Origin: Flavobacteriales bacterium UBA7612
GTDB lineage: Bacteria > Bacteroidota > Bacteroidia > Flavobacteriales > Weeksellaceae
NCBI GenBank assembly: GCA_002484335.1
Contig: DLJQ01000014.1
Coordinates: 41,803-97,301, forward strand
DNA length: 55,499 nt
Direction of reading: 5' to 3'
Below the pieces are notes generated by a model, which was not told where the DNA came from, ran no database searches, and was given only the letters and a program-made list of their open reading frames with translations. A program made the translations under genes and the position numbers. Shown here piece by piece: positions 8,878 through 17,413 of this stretch (positions are counted from its first letter, which is position 1; the number at the start of each line of letters is the position of its first letter).

Positions 8878-10062
8878 ATGAAATATTTAAAAAAACATTT
8901 TTTCCATATAACTAAATCACAACGTATAGGTTTATATATATCTATTATTTTAATCCTTTTATTTGAAATAATTCAGAATATCTCATTTGAAAAAAATGAT
9001 TTTACATTAACTGAAACTGATAAATTATTTTTAAAAGAATATGCTATAATTTCTAAGGCTAAAAATAATTTTTCTAATAAAAATACTTTACAATTAAAAG
9101 ATTCTATTTCTCCATTTAATCCAAATGATTTGACAAAAGAAGAATGGATTCAACTTGGTTTTTCTGATAAGCAAGCTGATATTATTTTAAAGTATAAAAA
9201 AATAGTTGGAGGAGAATTTATATCTAAGGAAGAATTTAGTAAATGCTATGTTATTGATGATGAAAAATATCAAAAACTAGCACCTTATTTATTACTTCCA
9301 TCAAAAGATGAATCAAGTAAAGATATAAATACATCTTCCATCACTTATAAAAATTTTAATCCAAATGACATAACTCAACAAGGATGGGAAAAATTAGGCT
9401 TTAGTGCTAAACAAGCCGAAATAGTTATGAAATACAAACAAATTTTAGGTGGAAAATTTACAAGTAAAGAACAACTTAAAAAATGCTTTGTAATATCTGA
9501 TGAAAAATATTTGGAAATGAAACCTTATATTTTGTTACCAGAAAAAACAAAACAAGACGAAAAATTCTCGACAAAACAAACTAAAGCTAAAATAAATTAT
9601 TCCTCTTTTAATCCAAATTTATATACTGAAAAAGATTGGCAAAAGATAGGATTTACATCCAAACAAGCAGAAACAATTATAAAGTATAAAAAAATATTGG
9701 GTGGAAAATTCACAAACAAAGATCAATTACGCAAATGTTATGTAATTTCTGATGAAAAATATATAGAATTAGAACCTTATATCACATTTAATACTAATAA
9801 TGAGCAAATTGAACAAAAATCAAAAACAAAAGAAAATGAAAATGTTGTTTCAAAAACTGATATAAAAAATAAATTTAATCCAAACGATTTAACAAAAGAA
9901 GAATGGATAAAGCTAGGTTTTACAGAAAAACAAGCGAATACAATTCTTAATTTCAAAAAATCATTAGGTGGAGAGTTCAAAGATGCTCAAACATTAAAAA
10001 GATGCTATGCTATAAGCGAAGAAAAATTTAAAGAAATAGAACCATATTTATATTTCAAATAA
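8878..10062 (+). CDS. Membrane-anchored protein with four helix-hairpin-helix repeats
   Basis: A 394-residue protein with one N-terminal membrane segment (about residues 16-35), then four near-identical units at about residues 80-140, 160-220, 244-304 and 333-393. Each unit runs FNPN-(D/L)-x-T-x-x-x-W-x-x-(L/I)-G-F-x-x-K-Q-A, then K-(Y/F)-K-x-x-(L/V)-G-G-x-F, then (K/R)-C-(Y/F)-x-I. This is the helix-hairpin-helix (ComEA-like) DNA-binding fold, with the second hairpin at the LGG motif. Linkers are Lys/Ser-rich and variable. The family is common in Flavobacteriia next to DUF2851 and PspC-like genes, as here. A DNA-related role in the envelope, such as DNA uptake, is inference. Confidence 0.85.
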   Translation: MKYLKKHFFHITKSQRIGLYISIILILLFEIIQNISFEKNDFTLTETDKLFLKEYAIISKAKNNFSNKNTLQLKDSISPFNPNDLTKEEWIQLGFSDKQADIILKYKKIVGGEFISKEEFSKCYVIDDEKYQKLAPYLLLPSKDESSKDINTSSITYKNFNPNDITQQGWEKLGFSAKQAEIVMKYKQILGGKFTSKEQLKKCFVISDEKYLEMKPYILLPEKTKQDEKFSTKQTKAKINYSSFNPNLYTEKDWQKIGFTSKQAETIIKYKKILGGKFTNKDQLRKCYVISDEKYIELEPYITFNTNNEQIEQKSKTKENENVVSKTDIKNKFNPNDLTKEEWIKLGFTEKQANTILNFKKSLGGEFKDAQTLKRCYAISEEKFKEIEPYLYFK

Positions 10063-10094
10063 AAATATAGTTTTTTTTAGTTAGGTTAGGTTAA

Positions 10095-10132
10095 AATAAA
10101 CGCGCTCTAGAATTTTTCTAGGCGCGTTTATT
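10095..10132. terminator. Bidirectional hairpin terminator
   Basis: AATAAACGCGC (10095-10105) pairs with GCGCGTTTATT (10122-10132), extended inward by CTAG/CTAG after one bulged T, with a 7-base loop. It lies between the convergent helix-hairpin-helix and M16 peptidase genes. Confidence 0.75.
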
Positions 10133-10159
10133 GATTCTATATTATTAAGAATACTAAAA

Positions 10160-13072
10160 TTAGTAATTAAATAAATCTTCTAATGTTAATTCTTTTACTT
10201 CACCTAATTTCTGTACAGAAGGCCAATCAAGATTAGATTTATCACCAACTAAGCCAACATTATATTTTTGTCCTTTAATATGTTTATTAAAGAAATCATT
10301 TAACTGATCCAAAGTTAATGTTGAAGTTTGTGCATAAATATCTTTATTGATATCATAATCTAAACCTCTATCTTGTAATGATAACCAATAAAAGAAAATA
10401 TTAGATTTTGTATAACGTTTTGTAGCAATTTGTTTTAATGCTGCTTGTTTAGAATTTTCGAACTGATTAGGCGCTTTTGGCATGTTATTCATCAATTCAT
10501 TCATTGCTTCTACAGCTTGTGGTAATTTATTTGCTTGTGTGCCTATACTTGCTCTTACGTAATTGTATAAATCTTTTTTATTCGCATTAGAATAACTTGA
10601 TCGTGCAGAATAAGCCAATGACTTAGATTCACGAATTTCTTGAAAAACAATAGAAGATAATCCTCCTCCAAAATACTCATTAAAAATTCCTGATGGTGTT
10701 AATAAACTTGTATCGTATTTGGTATCGCGTGCAATGAAGTTTATTTCTGCTTGTACCATTTCGTAAGGTGCAAAATATACTTTACCATCTGTTATTGGTT
10801 GTGGAAAATCTTTTTTAGAAGTATACGTTAAATTTTTACCTAAATTATGGTTCTTTTCTATTGCTTTTTTAGTTGCAGTAACATCATTCCCGTAATAGAA
10901 TATTTGATGTTTATAATTAAAAAAGTTTTTAATTATTTGAGTTAATTCAGTTGGATTAATATTCTTTAACTCCGTTTCTGATAAAATATCTCTAAATCGA
11001 TTATTCTCTCCATATTGTGCATACATATTTAATGCGTACGAAATTGCATTCTTATTCTTTTTAGAATTTTCTCTCGATTTTAAAATTGTATTCACATACT
11101 CTTGGTAAGAAGCTTTATCTGCAACTGCATCATTAATTAAATGCTCAAATAATTTTATCCCTGCATCCAAGTTTTTTTGTAAACCAGTTAAATAAACATA
11201 TGTTCTATCTGCTCCTGTATTAACACCAAACTCTACTCCTATTTTATAAAATTCTTTTTTAAGATTTTCTGGAGAATATTTAGAAGTACCTAAATAATCT
11301 AAATAGTTAATTGCTAATCCTAATTTACTGTCATTATCAGATCCTATATCAGAAATATAATAAACAGAACTAAGATCATTTGTTTTGTTATCGATCGAAG
11401 TAAATTTTACATTTTTAACTTTACTTTCTTTCAGTTCTTTTTTGAAATCAACAAAAACAGGAGCAATTTCTTTCACTTCCAATTTCATGAAATCTTTATA
11501 AAACTGAGATTCAGCATCACGGTTTAATTGAATTGGTGTAATTCCAGGATTAGAAACACGAACTAAATCTTTATTTTCTCCTTGTCTTTTATAAACAATT
11601 ACATAATTATCATTGTAATGTTTTTTAGCAAAATCAATTAATTCTTGTTTTGTAATTCGACCTATTTCATCATATTGATCTACAACCTCAGCCCAAGGAA
11701 CATCATTAATATATGATTTGTATAAATTAGCTGCTAACGCTCTTGGGTTATCCCAACTTTGTAAACGAGATTTTTTTAAATCGTTTACAACAGCTTCAAT
11801 CATCCAATCATCAAAATTCCCTTGTTTGATATTGTCTATTTGTGCTAAAATTAAATCTCTTACTTCTTCCAAGCTTTGACCCTGTTTTGGAACTCCAGAG
11901 AAAGAATGCATTCCGTAATCACGGAAAAATGAAGCTCCACTACTCGCTCTTAAAGCTTTTTGTTGCTGATTGATATTCAAATCAATTAAACCAGCTGTAG
12001 AATTACTTAAAATATAGTCTATTAATGTTACATATTTTGCATCAGAACTATTTGCTCCATCAAAACGATAAGCAAACTGTACACGTTCCGAAGATGGACT
12101 TGCAACTTCTTTTACAACGATACTTTTTATTGGTTCTTCTTTCGCAACATATTGTTGTGGTTGAGGTTTTGTTTTGTAGCTACCAAAGTATTTATCAATT
12201 AATGGAACAGCTGTATCAAAATCAAAATCACCAATTAACATTACTGCCATATTATTTGGCACATAATATTTATCAAAATAATTATGAATAGCAACCATCG
12301 AAGGATTCTTTAAATGCTCTGATGTTCCTATTGTTGTTTGTGTTCCGTAATGAGATTGAGGATAAAGATTCTGCATCAATTTATAATAAACTAAACGTGC
12401 ATCGTTATCTTGCGCTCTATTAAACTCCTCGTAAACGGCTTCTAATTCTGTATGAAATAATCTTAATACTAATTCATTAAATCGTTCAGATTCTACTTTC
12501 AACCATTTTTCTAATTCGTTGTTCGGAATATTATTGTGGTAGATTGTTTCTTCTACAGATGTATGAGCATTTGTTCCTGAAGCACCCAACGACGAGATTA
12601 ATTTATCGTATTCATTTGCTACTGCATATTTTGATGCTTCTTGAGAAACCTCATCTATCTTTTTATAAATAGCAACTTTTTTAGCAGGATCAGTTTCTGC
12701 TTTATGTTGCTCATATAAATTAGATATTTCTTGAATTAAAGGTTTCTCTTTGTTCCAATCTTGTGTTCCTATTTTAGAAGTTCCCTTAAAAACCATGTGT
12801 TCTAAGTAATGTGCCAAACCAGTATTATCTTCTGGATCGTTATTAGAACCTGTTTTTACAGCGATATGAGTTTGAATTCTTGGTTCGTCTTTTAATTGAG
12901 CTAAATAAATTTTCAACCCATTTTTCAACGTATATATTCGTGTGTTCGAAGGATCATTTTCTACTATTTCGTAAGTATATCCTTTATTATCAGTTTTTTT
13001 CACTGTTTGTAGTTGTGCATAAGTTAGTACGGAATTAAATAAAATTCCGCATAAAAAAATAGATTTCCTCAT
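10160..13072 (-). CDS. M16 family zinc metallopeptidase (double-domain, exported)
   Basis: A 970-residue protein with a signal peptide (ending near TYAQ). The first catalytic half carries the inverted zinc motif in HYLEHMVFKG (H-x-x-E-H) with the downstream glutamate in the VEETIYHNNI / ELEAVYEEFNRAQDND region. The second half is the inactive M16C-like partner. The length of about 950 residues is typical of pitrilysin-like two-unit peptidases. It probably degrades peptides in the periplasm. It has its own promoter box at 13173-13180 and a terminator shared with the convergent gene. The substrate is unknown. Confidence 0.93.
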   Translation of the reverse strand: MRKSIFLCGILFNSVLTYAQLQTVKKTDNKGYTYEIVENDPSNTRIYTLKNGLKIYLAQLKDEPRIQTHIAVKTGSNNDPEDNTGLAHYLEHMVFKGTSKIGTQDWNKEKPLIQEISNLYEQHKAETDPAKKVAIYKKIDEVSQEASKYAVANEYDKLISSLGASGTNAHTSVEETIYHNNIPNNELEKWLKVESERFNELVLRLFHTELEAVYEEFNRAQDNDARLVYYKLMQNLYPQSHYGTQTTIGTSEHLKNPSMVAIHNYFDKYYVPNNMAVMLIGDFDFDTAVPLIDKYFGSYKTKPQPQQYVAKEEPIKSIVVKEVASPSSERVQFAYRFDGANSSDAKYVTLIDYILSNSTAGLIDLNINQQQKALRASSGASFFRDYGMHSFSGVPKQGQSLEEVRDLILAQIDNIKQGNFDDWMIEAVVNDLKKSRLQSWDNPRALAANLYKSYINDVPWAEVVDQYDEIGRITKQELIDFAKKHYNDNYVIVYKRQGENKDLVRVSNPGITPIQLNRDAESQFYKDFMKLEVKEIAPVFVDFKKELKESKVKNVKFTSIDNKTNDLSSVYYISDIGSDNDSKLGLAINYLDYLGTSKYSPENLKKEFYKIGVEFGVNTGADRTYVYLTGLQKNLDAGIKLFEHLINDAVADKASYQEYVNTILKSRENSKKNKNAISYALNMYAQYGENNRFRDILSETELKNINPTELTQIIKNFFNYKHQIFYYGNDVTATKKAIEKNHNLGKNLTYTSKKDFPQPITDGKVYFAPYEMVQAEINFIARDTKYDTSLLTPSGIFNEYFGGGLSSIVFQEIRESKSLAYSARSSYSNANKKDLYNYVRASIGTQANKLPQAVEAMNELMNNMPKAPNQFENSKQAALKQIATKRYTKSNIFFYWLSLQDRGLDYDINKDIYAQTSTLTLDQLNDFFNKHIKGQKYNVGLVGDKSNLDWPSVQKLGEVKELTLEDLFNY

Positions 13073-13172
13073 ATGTTACTTTTTATAAACAGCTTAAAGT
13101 TAAGAATTATAATCAATTATATTCTTACATATGAGTATGATGTACTATTAATTTTAAATAATAAATGAATTA

Positions 13173-13180
13173 CAAAGATA
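13173..13180 (-). promoter_or_regulatory. -7 box of the M16 peptidase gene
   Basis: TATCTTTG on the minus strand matches TAnnTTTG. It gives a 5' leader of about 95 bases. No clear -33 TTG is seen at 17-23 bases. Confidence 0.45.
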
Positions 13181-13328
13181 TAAAAGAGTTAATATATACT
13201 ATCACTTTATTGGTAAAATGGGATATAGGATAAGTTTATAAAAATTATTTTTTCGATAAGTTGAATTTTTTTTTATCTCGTAACATATTCATGATACTAT
13301 GAAATGATCGTATCATGAATTAGATTAA

Positions 13329-13370
13329 AAAATAAACCTCCTTAAAATAGTTTTTAAAGAGGTTTATTTT
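13329..13370 (-). terminator. Hairpin terminator of the NERD gene
   Basis: AAAATAAACCTC (13329-13340) pairs perfectly with GAGGTTTATTTT (13359-13370), with further TTAAAA/TTTTAA pairing inside. It lies 65 bases downstream of the NERD gene on the minus strand. Confidence 0.7.
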
Positions 13371-13435
13371 ATAATAGTAAGTTTTTGTATATAAAATTAT
13401 GAGTTGTGCAACAATTAGAGATGATAGTAGCTGGG

Positions 13436-14131
13436 TTAATTACTTTTATTTATAAATTTTAATCTTTGAATATTATTTAGGTGTTTTTCTCGTATTATAG
13501 AACTCTCACCATTTTCAACTGCTTGTTTAAGAAAATTAGCAATATCCCATTGGTTTCCATATCGTACAAGTTTTTGTTTTTCTAGTATATTGTTAAACCA
13601 TTCCATAACGCTATTGGATTTAGTTAAATATGTTCCATGGGGTAAATTAATAGGATTTTTTAATGTACAATTACCGAAAAAGACAATCAATGAATAAATT
13701 GGAATATCATCAAAATTATATACCCTTCTTAAATCTTCTATATGTTTTTTATTCTGTAAAATAGGGTTATAAAACTTATATTTCTGTTTTCCATATGCTA
13801 ATAATTGTGTCCAATTTACCTGATTCTCACTTCCAAAAATCCAACCGCTATATTCTTTCACTTCGAAAACTATAATTCCAACTTTTGTAGCAACGACTAT
13901 ATCTATTTGAGAATATTGTTCATTTCCATTATTCAAATATAAATCGTGGAAAATTGCAGTTGATTTGATTCCTGATTTCAAGATTCTTAAAACCATTTTT
14001 CGTTCGGAAGAAGTTCCTCTGTCTAAACTTGTAACTGTTTTAAGTAATTTTCTATTTTCAATTTCATTATAAATTAAAAAAACAACTATAAATAATAGAA
14101 TGATGATAGGGATAATAAAGTACAAATTCAT
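13436..14131 (-). CDS. Membrane-anchored NERD (nuclease-related) domain protein
   Basis: A 231-residue protein with an N-terminal membrane helix (about residues 4-22) followed by a NERD domain. Catalytic-type residues of the PD-(D/E)xK fold are in place: Glu43 in the first helix, Asp77 in SQIDIVV, and Glu90-Val-Lys92 in IIVFEVKEYSG, after which comes the family's GWIFG element. NERD domains are predicted nucleases found in many bacteria, and their biological role is unclear. The gene stands alone, next to another small membrane-anchored gene on the same strand 220 bases away. DNA processing or defence is possible but not shown. Confidence 0.85.
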   Translation of the reverse strand: MNLYFIIPIIILLFIVVFLIYNEIENRKLLKTVTSLDRGTSSERKMVLRILKSGIKSTAIFHDLYLNNGNEQYSQIDIVVATKVGIIVFEVKEYSGWIFGSENQVNWTQLLAYGKQKYKFYNPILQNKKHIEDLRRVYNFDDIPIYSLIVFFGNCTLKNPINLPHGTYLTKSNSVMEWFNNILEKQKLVRYGNQWDIANFLKQAVENGESSIIREKHLNNIQRLKFINKSN

Positions 14132-14353
14132 TTATTTAGATTCTAACATGGTGTCAAAAACATGTCACTAATGATTTCAAGCTTTGAGAAGGATTGAATA
14201 AAAAGTTCAATTAAGTGCTACAGTTAGCAAAACCATTTTTTATTTGCTAATTTACTCTTTTTAAACAAATAAAATATAGTTTTTGTGTAAATACCTAAAT
14301 ATTATCAATTTAGAATTTAACCCCGCATTTAAAATGTTACCTACAGGCTTTTT

Positions 14354-14863
14354 TTATTCTCTATAAATAAAATCTGATCCAGGGTTCTCACAAGCATTTA
14401 TCAATCTTTCATAATTGTCCATTATTTTGTAAAAATCATGTTTTTCAAATTTTCCCCTTTTAAATGAATGTCTTGAATTATTAATTTCTTCAAGGGAATA
14501 CTCTGAAATAAATTTTAGCTCATAAAACTGTTTTATTTGTCCATTATCACAGTTTGCAAGCACTTCATTTTCAATTGTGTTTACAAATGCTATAATCATA
14601 TTAAATTTTAATTTATAAATTGATAGATTAGTTAAATTCCTCGCTTCATCTGCATGAATAAAATTTTCACTTTTATTTTCAAAATATGTTTTTGGAGGTT
14701 TAGTTTCTTTAATTATTTTAATAAGTTTTTTTAGTTTTGCTTTGCTTTTTGATTTATCAATTTGTTTATCGACATTCCACTTAATATAAATTGCTAAAAT
14801 TCCTAAAGTAAATGCTAAAAATGGACCAATTAAAGCTCCATAATTTTTCAAAATTTCTCTCAT
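14354..14863 (-). CDS. Membrane-anchored protein of unknown function
   Basis: A 169-residue protein that I do not recognise. It has one N-terminal membrane segment (about residues 9-28, LIGPFLAFTLGILAIYIKW) followed by a lysine-rich stretch and a helical, charged soluble domain. The layout (short N-terminus, GPFLAFTLGI helix, cytoplasmic helical domain) is common among small bacterial orphan membrane proteins, some of them in defence islands, but no motif proves a role. A promoter-like TTTTG-N22-TATATTTG lies just upstream. It is the second small membrane-anchored gene between two housekeeping genes, so this stretch could be a variable locus. Confidence 0.6.
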   Translation of the reverse strand: MREILKNYGALIGPFLAFTLGILAIYIKWNVDKQIDKSKSKAKLKKLIKIIKETKPPKTYFENKSENFIHADEARNLTNLSIYKLKFNMIIAFVNTIENEVLANCDNGQIKQFYELKFISEYSLEEINNSRHSFKRGKFEKHDFYKIMDNYERLINACENPGSDFIYRE

Positions 14864-14918
14864 AATTTACTAAACCGTTTTTATTGAAAAAAGCTTGCAC
14901 ACAACTTATTTATTCCCG

Positions 14919-14951
14919 CAAATATAAACTACTTTTTCAATAATTTACCAA
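14919..14951 (-). promoter_or_regulatory. Promoter of the unknown membrane-anchored gene
   Basis: The minus strand shows TTG (14949-14951), 22 bases, then TATATTTG (14919-14926), matching TTG-N17-23-TAnnTTTG. The leader would be about 50 bases. Confidence 0.5.
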
Positions 14952-14960
14952 AACACTATA

Positions 14961-16529
14961 TTACTTTTTAACAAACTGTTTCAAAGCAATAGCAACTTTT
15001 GCACCATCCATTGCAGCAGAAATAATTCCACCAGCATAACCTGCACCTTCGGCACAAGGAAATAAACCAGCAACTTGTACATGTTGTAAAGTTTCATCAT
15101 TTCTTGGAATACGAACAGGCGATGAAGTTCTAGATTCTGTCGCAACAACATTGGCATTTTCTGTAAAGTAACCATTCATCTTTTTTCCAAAAGTTTGAAA
15201 ACCTTGTTTCAGAGATTGGTGAACTTCTTTTGGTAAAATATCACTCAATAATCCAGAATTTAATCCTGGCAGATACGAACAATCGTTCAATGAATTAGAC
15301 AACTTACCCGAAACAAAATCTGTCATACGTTGTGCAGGCGCTTTTAATTTTCCTCCGCCAACTTGCCATGCTTTTTGTTCTACCATTTGTTGAAACTTCA
15401 TTCCAGCCAATGGTCCAGTAAAACCATATTTAGCAAAATCTTTTTCATCTACCGTTACAACCATTCCAGAGTTAGCAAAGAAACCATCTCTTCTAGAAGG
15501 TGACCAACCATTTACAACCAATTCTCCTTCGTCTGTAGATGCTGGAGCAATAATTCCTCCTGGACACATACAGAATGAGAAAACACCACGACCAGCTTCT
15601 TGTGAAACCAATGAATAAGATGCTGGAGGTAACAATTCATTTCTTTCTGTACCAATAGGACAATGATATTGTGCAGCGTCAATCAAACTTTGATGATGTT
15701 CTACACGAACTCCCAATGCAAATGGTTTTGCTTCAATGAATATTTTTTTATCATCCAATAATCTAAAAATATCACGAGCCGAATGTCCAGTTGCAAGAAT
15801 AAGTGCATTCGTATTTATTTTTTTATCGTGATTAATCTCGATTTGTTTTATTTTATTGTCCTCAATAATTATATCCGTCAATTTTGTATCAAACCAAACT
15901 TCTCCTCCACATTCTATGATTGTTTCTCGCATTTTTGCGATAATTCCAGGAAGTTTGTTTGTACCGATATGTGGATGTGCTTCTTGTAAGATACGTTCTG
16001 TTGCACCAAAATGAACAAACCATTGTAAAGACTTTAATATATTTCCTCGTTTGGTAGAACGAGTATATAATTTTCCATCAGAATATGTACCTGCTCCACC
16101 TTCTCCAAAACAATAATTAGATTCAGGATTCACAATACCATCTTTATTCATCGCGGCTAAATCTCGTCTTCTGTCACGTACATTTTTACCACGTTCTATA
16201 ATGATTGGTTTTAATCCTTGTTCTATTAATTCTAAGGCTGCAAAAAGTCCAGCAGGACCAGCACCAGCTATATATACTTCGTGTTTATTTTCTACATTTT
16301 GCAGATTAGGATTAAACTCGAAAGCATCATAAAATTCTTCGTTTACAAAAACATTTACTTGTAATTGTGTTACAATATTTCGGCTTCTTGCGTCTAAGGA
16401 ACGACGAACAATTTGATAAGCGTTTATGTTTTCTGATTTTGTTTTTGCTGCGCTTGCTAAACGTTGTTTTAAAACTTTTTCGTTTGCTGCTTCTGCAGGA
16501 GAAATGCGTATAGTTACATTTTGAGGCAT
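14961..16529 (-). CDS. COG2509-type NAD(P)/FAD-dependent oxidoreductase
   Basis: A 522-residue flavoprotein. A small N-terminal domain (about 75 residues) precedes a dinucleotide-binding Rossmann motif, AGAGPAGLFAALELIEQG, with the terminal acidic residue in IIIERG. The downstream CFGEGGAGTYSDGKLYTR segment, the ATGHSARDIF second FAD contact and the C-terminal CAEGAGYAGGIISAAMDG segment are hallmarks of the uncharacterised FAD-dependent dehydrogenase group COG2509. The reaction and substrate are unknown. The gene is monocistronic with a -7 box close to its ATG. Its first codons and promoter are duplicated about 340 bases upstream (see 16857-16901). Confidence 0.88.
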   Translation of the reverse strand: MPQNVTIRISPAEAANEKVLKQRLASAAKTKSENINAYQIVRRSLDARSRNIVTQLQVNVFVNEEFYDAFEFNPNLQNVENKHEVYIAGAGPAGLFAALELIEQGLKPIIIERGKNVRDRRRDLAAMNKDGIVNPESNYCFGEGGAGTYSDGKLYTRSTKRGNILKSLQWFVHFGATERILQEAHPHIGTNKLPGIIAKMRETIIECGGEVWFDTKLTDIIIEDNKIKQIEINHDKKINTNALILATGHSARDIFRLLDDKKIFIEAKPFALGVRVEHHQSLIDAAQYHCPIGTERNELLPPASYSLVSQEAGRGVFSFCMCPGGIIAPASTDEGELVVNGWSPSRRDGFFANSGMVVTVDEKDFAKYGFTGPLAGMKFQQMVEQKAWQVGGGKLKAPAQRMTDFVSGKLSNSLNDCSYLPGLNSGLLSDILPKEVHQSLKQGFQTFGKKMNGYFTENANVVATESRTSSPVRIPRNDETLQHVQVAGLFPCAEGAGYAGGIISAAMDGAKVAIALKQFVKK

Positions 16530-16562
16530 AATTATTGTCTAAAAAAATAGACTACAAAATTA
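16519..16562. repeat. Direct repeat, copy 1 (start region of the COG2509 gene)
   Basis: The 44-base segment contains the first codons (Met-Pro-Gln), the leader and the -7 box of the flavoprotein gene. It is repeated with only about two substitutions and one inserted base at 16857-16901. Confidence 0.85.
16555..16562 (-). promoter_or_regulatory. -7 box of the COG2509 gene
   Basis: TAATTTTG on the minus strand, about 26 bases before the ATG. The same box occurs in the duplicated copy at 16894-16901. Confidence 0.5.
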
Positions 16563-16694
16563 CGCTTATATTTTTTTATTTTATCAGAAGTTGAATACTT
16601 TTTAAATGATTGATGATGTTAAGCTTTGATGATTAGTGGTTTTGAAAACGTAAGTTAACCTAATTTATAATTAGTCGTTATTCATTATATTATT
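16563..16694. other. Intergenic spacer upstream of the COG2509 gene
   Basis: AT-rich spacer between the flavoprotein promoter and repeat copy A. I see no gene or clear signal in it. Together with copy A it makes up the insert between the two direct repeats. Confidence 0.5.
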
Positions 16695-16808
16695 CGCAAA
16701 AAGGATTGAAGTGGAAATCCTTTGCTGATTGAATGCATTTCAACTTCAGCTCAATGACCAATCAGCAAAGATTGTAACGAGAAAGCCTGTTCCGAAGGAT
16801 TTGCCCAA
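16695..16808 (+). repeat. Interspersed hairpin repeat, copy A
   Basis: Structure: a left box (GCAAAAAGGATTGAAGTGG then AAATCCTTT), a variable hairpin with a perfect 11-bp stem (TTTGCTGATTG at 16721-16731 and CAATCAGCAAA at 16759-16769), and a right box (AAAGATTG, then GAAAGCCTGTTCCG, then TTGCCC). The left box also self-pairs (AAAGGATT/AATCCTTT). The same layout recurs at 28384-28533 and, inverted, at 27247-27354. Confidence 0.8.
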
Positions 16809-16856
16809 AGAAAAATAGAAAAATGAAAAAATTATTGCGTTTGTTTTTGAGCAGCT

Positions 16857-16901
16857 TTTTGAGGCATAATTATTGTTTTAAAAAAATAGATTACAAAATT
16901 A
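16857..16901. repeat. Direct repeat, copy 2 (duplicated gene start)
   Basis: Nearly identical to 16519-16562 and in the same orientation. On the minus strand it gives ATG-CCT-CAA (Met-Pro-Gln) and then runs into an unrelated short frame of 11 codons (M-P-Q-K-A-A-Q-K-Q-T-Q) that stops. This is a remnant of duplication rather than a functional gene. Confidence 0.8.
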
Positions 16902-16933
16902 AATGGAAGGTATAAATTGATACTACTCTGAAT

Positions 16934-16941
16934 TAATTTTG
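16934..16941 (+). promoter_or_regulatory. -7 box of the chagasin-like gene
   Basis: TAATTTTG matches TAnnTTTG. It supports the ATG at 16966 as the start, because an upstream in-frame ATG at 16939 would lie inside this box. Confidence 0.45.
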
Positions 16942-16965
16942 TTGATAAAATATAAAAATAAGAAA

Positions 16966-17355
16966 ATGAAAAAAGTACTTTTAACCTTAGGAATAGGTGC
17001 AATGATTAGCTCTTGTGCTACAAATCAAAAAAATAGTAACACAATTAATTTAGATGATGTAAAAACAGAAAAAACAATTCATCTAAACAATGGAGAGGAA
17101 GTTGATTTTACTATAACAACAAATCCAACAACTGGTTATGATTGGACTACAACAGTTCCTAATGACTGTAATGTTGCAATTGTAAATGAAGCTATAACTT
17201 CTGATAATAAAACTGGAGCAATGGGAGCTCCATCTAAAAAAACATATAAAATAAAAGCCAATAAGAATGGTGAATGCACAATCCGTTTCGATTATAAAAG
17301 AAGTTGGGAAGATGCAGTAGAAAATACTAAACAAATAAAATTCATTGTAAAATAA
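16966..17355 (+). CDS. Chagasin-like (I42) cysteine-peptidase inhibitor lipoprotein
   Basis: A 129-residue lipoprotein with a signal ending in the lipobox I-S-S-Cys17. The mature domain is a small beta sandwich with the three inhibitory loops of the chagasin/I42 family: NPTTGYDW (residues 53-60), a Gly-containing loop GAMGAPSKKTYK (84-95), and the Arg-x-Trp loop at 112-114. Chagasins block papain-family (C1) cysteine peptidases by inserting these loops into the active cleft. The convergent neighbour, 58 bases away, encodes exactly such a peptidase, so the pair is probably functional. The start at 16966 was chosen over 16939 because it gives a normal signal peptide. Confidence 0.88.
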   Translation: MKKVLLTLGIGAMISSCATNQKNSNTINLDDVKTEKTIHLNNGEEVDFTITTNPTTGYDWTTTVPNDCNVAIVNEAITSDNKTGAMGAPSKKTYKIKANKNGECTIRFDYKRSWEDAVENTKQIKFIVK

Positions 17356-17358
17356 ATA

Positions 17359-17388
17359 AAAAATGCATCTCATAAGAGATGCATTTTT
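17359..17388. terminator. Bidirectional terminator between inhibitor and protease
   Basis: AAAAATGCATCTC (17359-17371) pairs perfectly with GAGATGCATTTTT (17376-17388) around the loop ATAA. It lies between the convergent chagasin-like and C1 peptidase genes. Confidence 0.88.
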
Positions 17389-17413
17389 ACTATTAAATAG
17401 AAAGATTAATAAA

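Larger units (their letters stand above)
13073..13435. other. Intergenic region with two inverted repeats
   Basis: No gene is visible. It holds the M16 promoter box, a perfect 11-bp inverted repeat ATTCATGATAC / GTATCATGAAT (13287-13297 and 13310-13320, 12-base loop) of unknown role, and the terminator at 13329-13370. Confidence 0.6.

Noticed and set aside
14224..14250. TTAGCAAA/TTTGCTAA hairpin as terminator of the unknown membrane-anchored gene
   Set aside because: It is 100 bases beyond the stop codon, only 8 bp, and lacks a T-run on the minus strand; not supported as a terminator.
16857..16901. Second small gene starting with Met-Pro-Gln on the minus strand
   Set aside because: The frame stops after 11 codons and shares only the start region with the flavoprotein gene; it is a duplication remnant.
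16939..17355. Long version of the chagasin-like gene starting at 16939
   Set aside because: It would overlap the -7 box and put a basic stretch before the lipoprotein signal. The ATG at 16966 gives a normal signal peptide.
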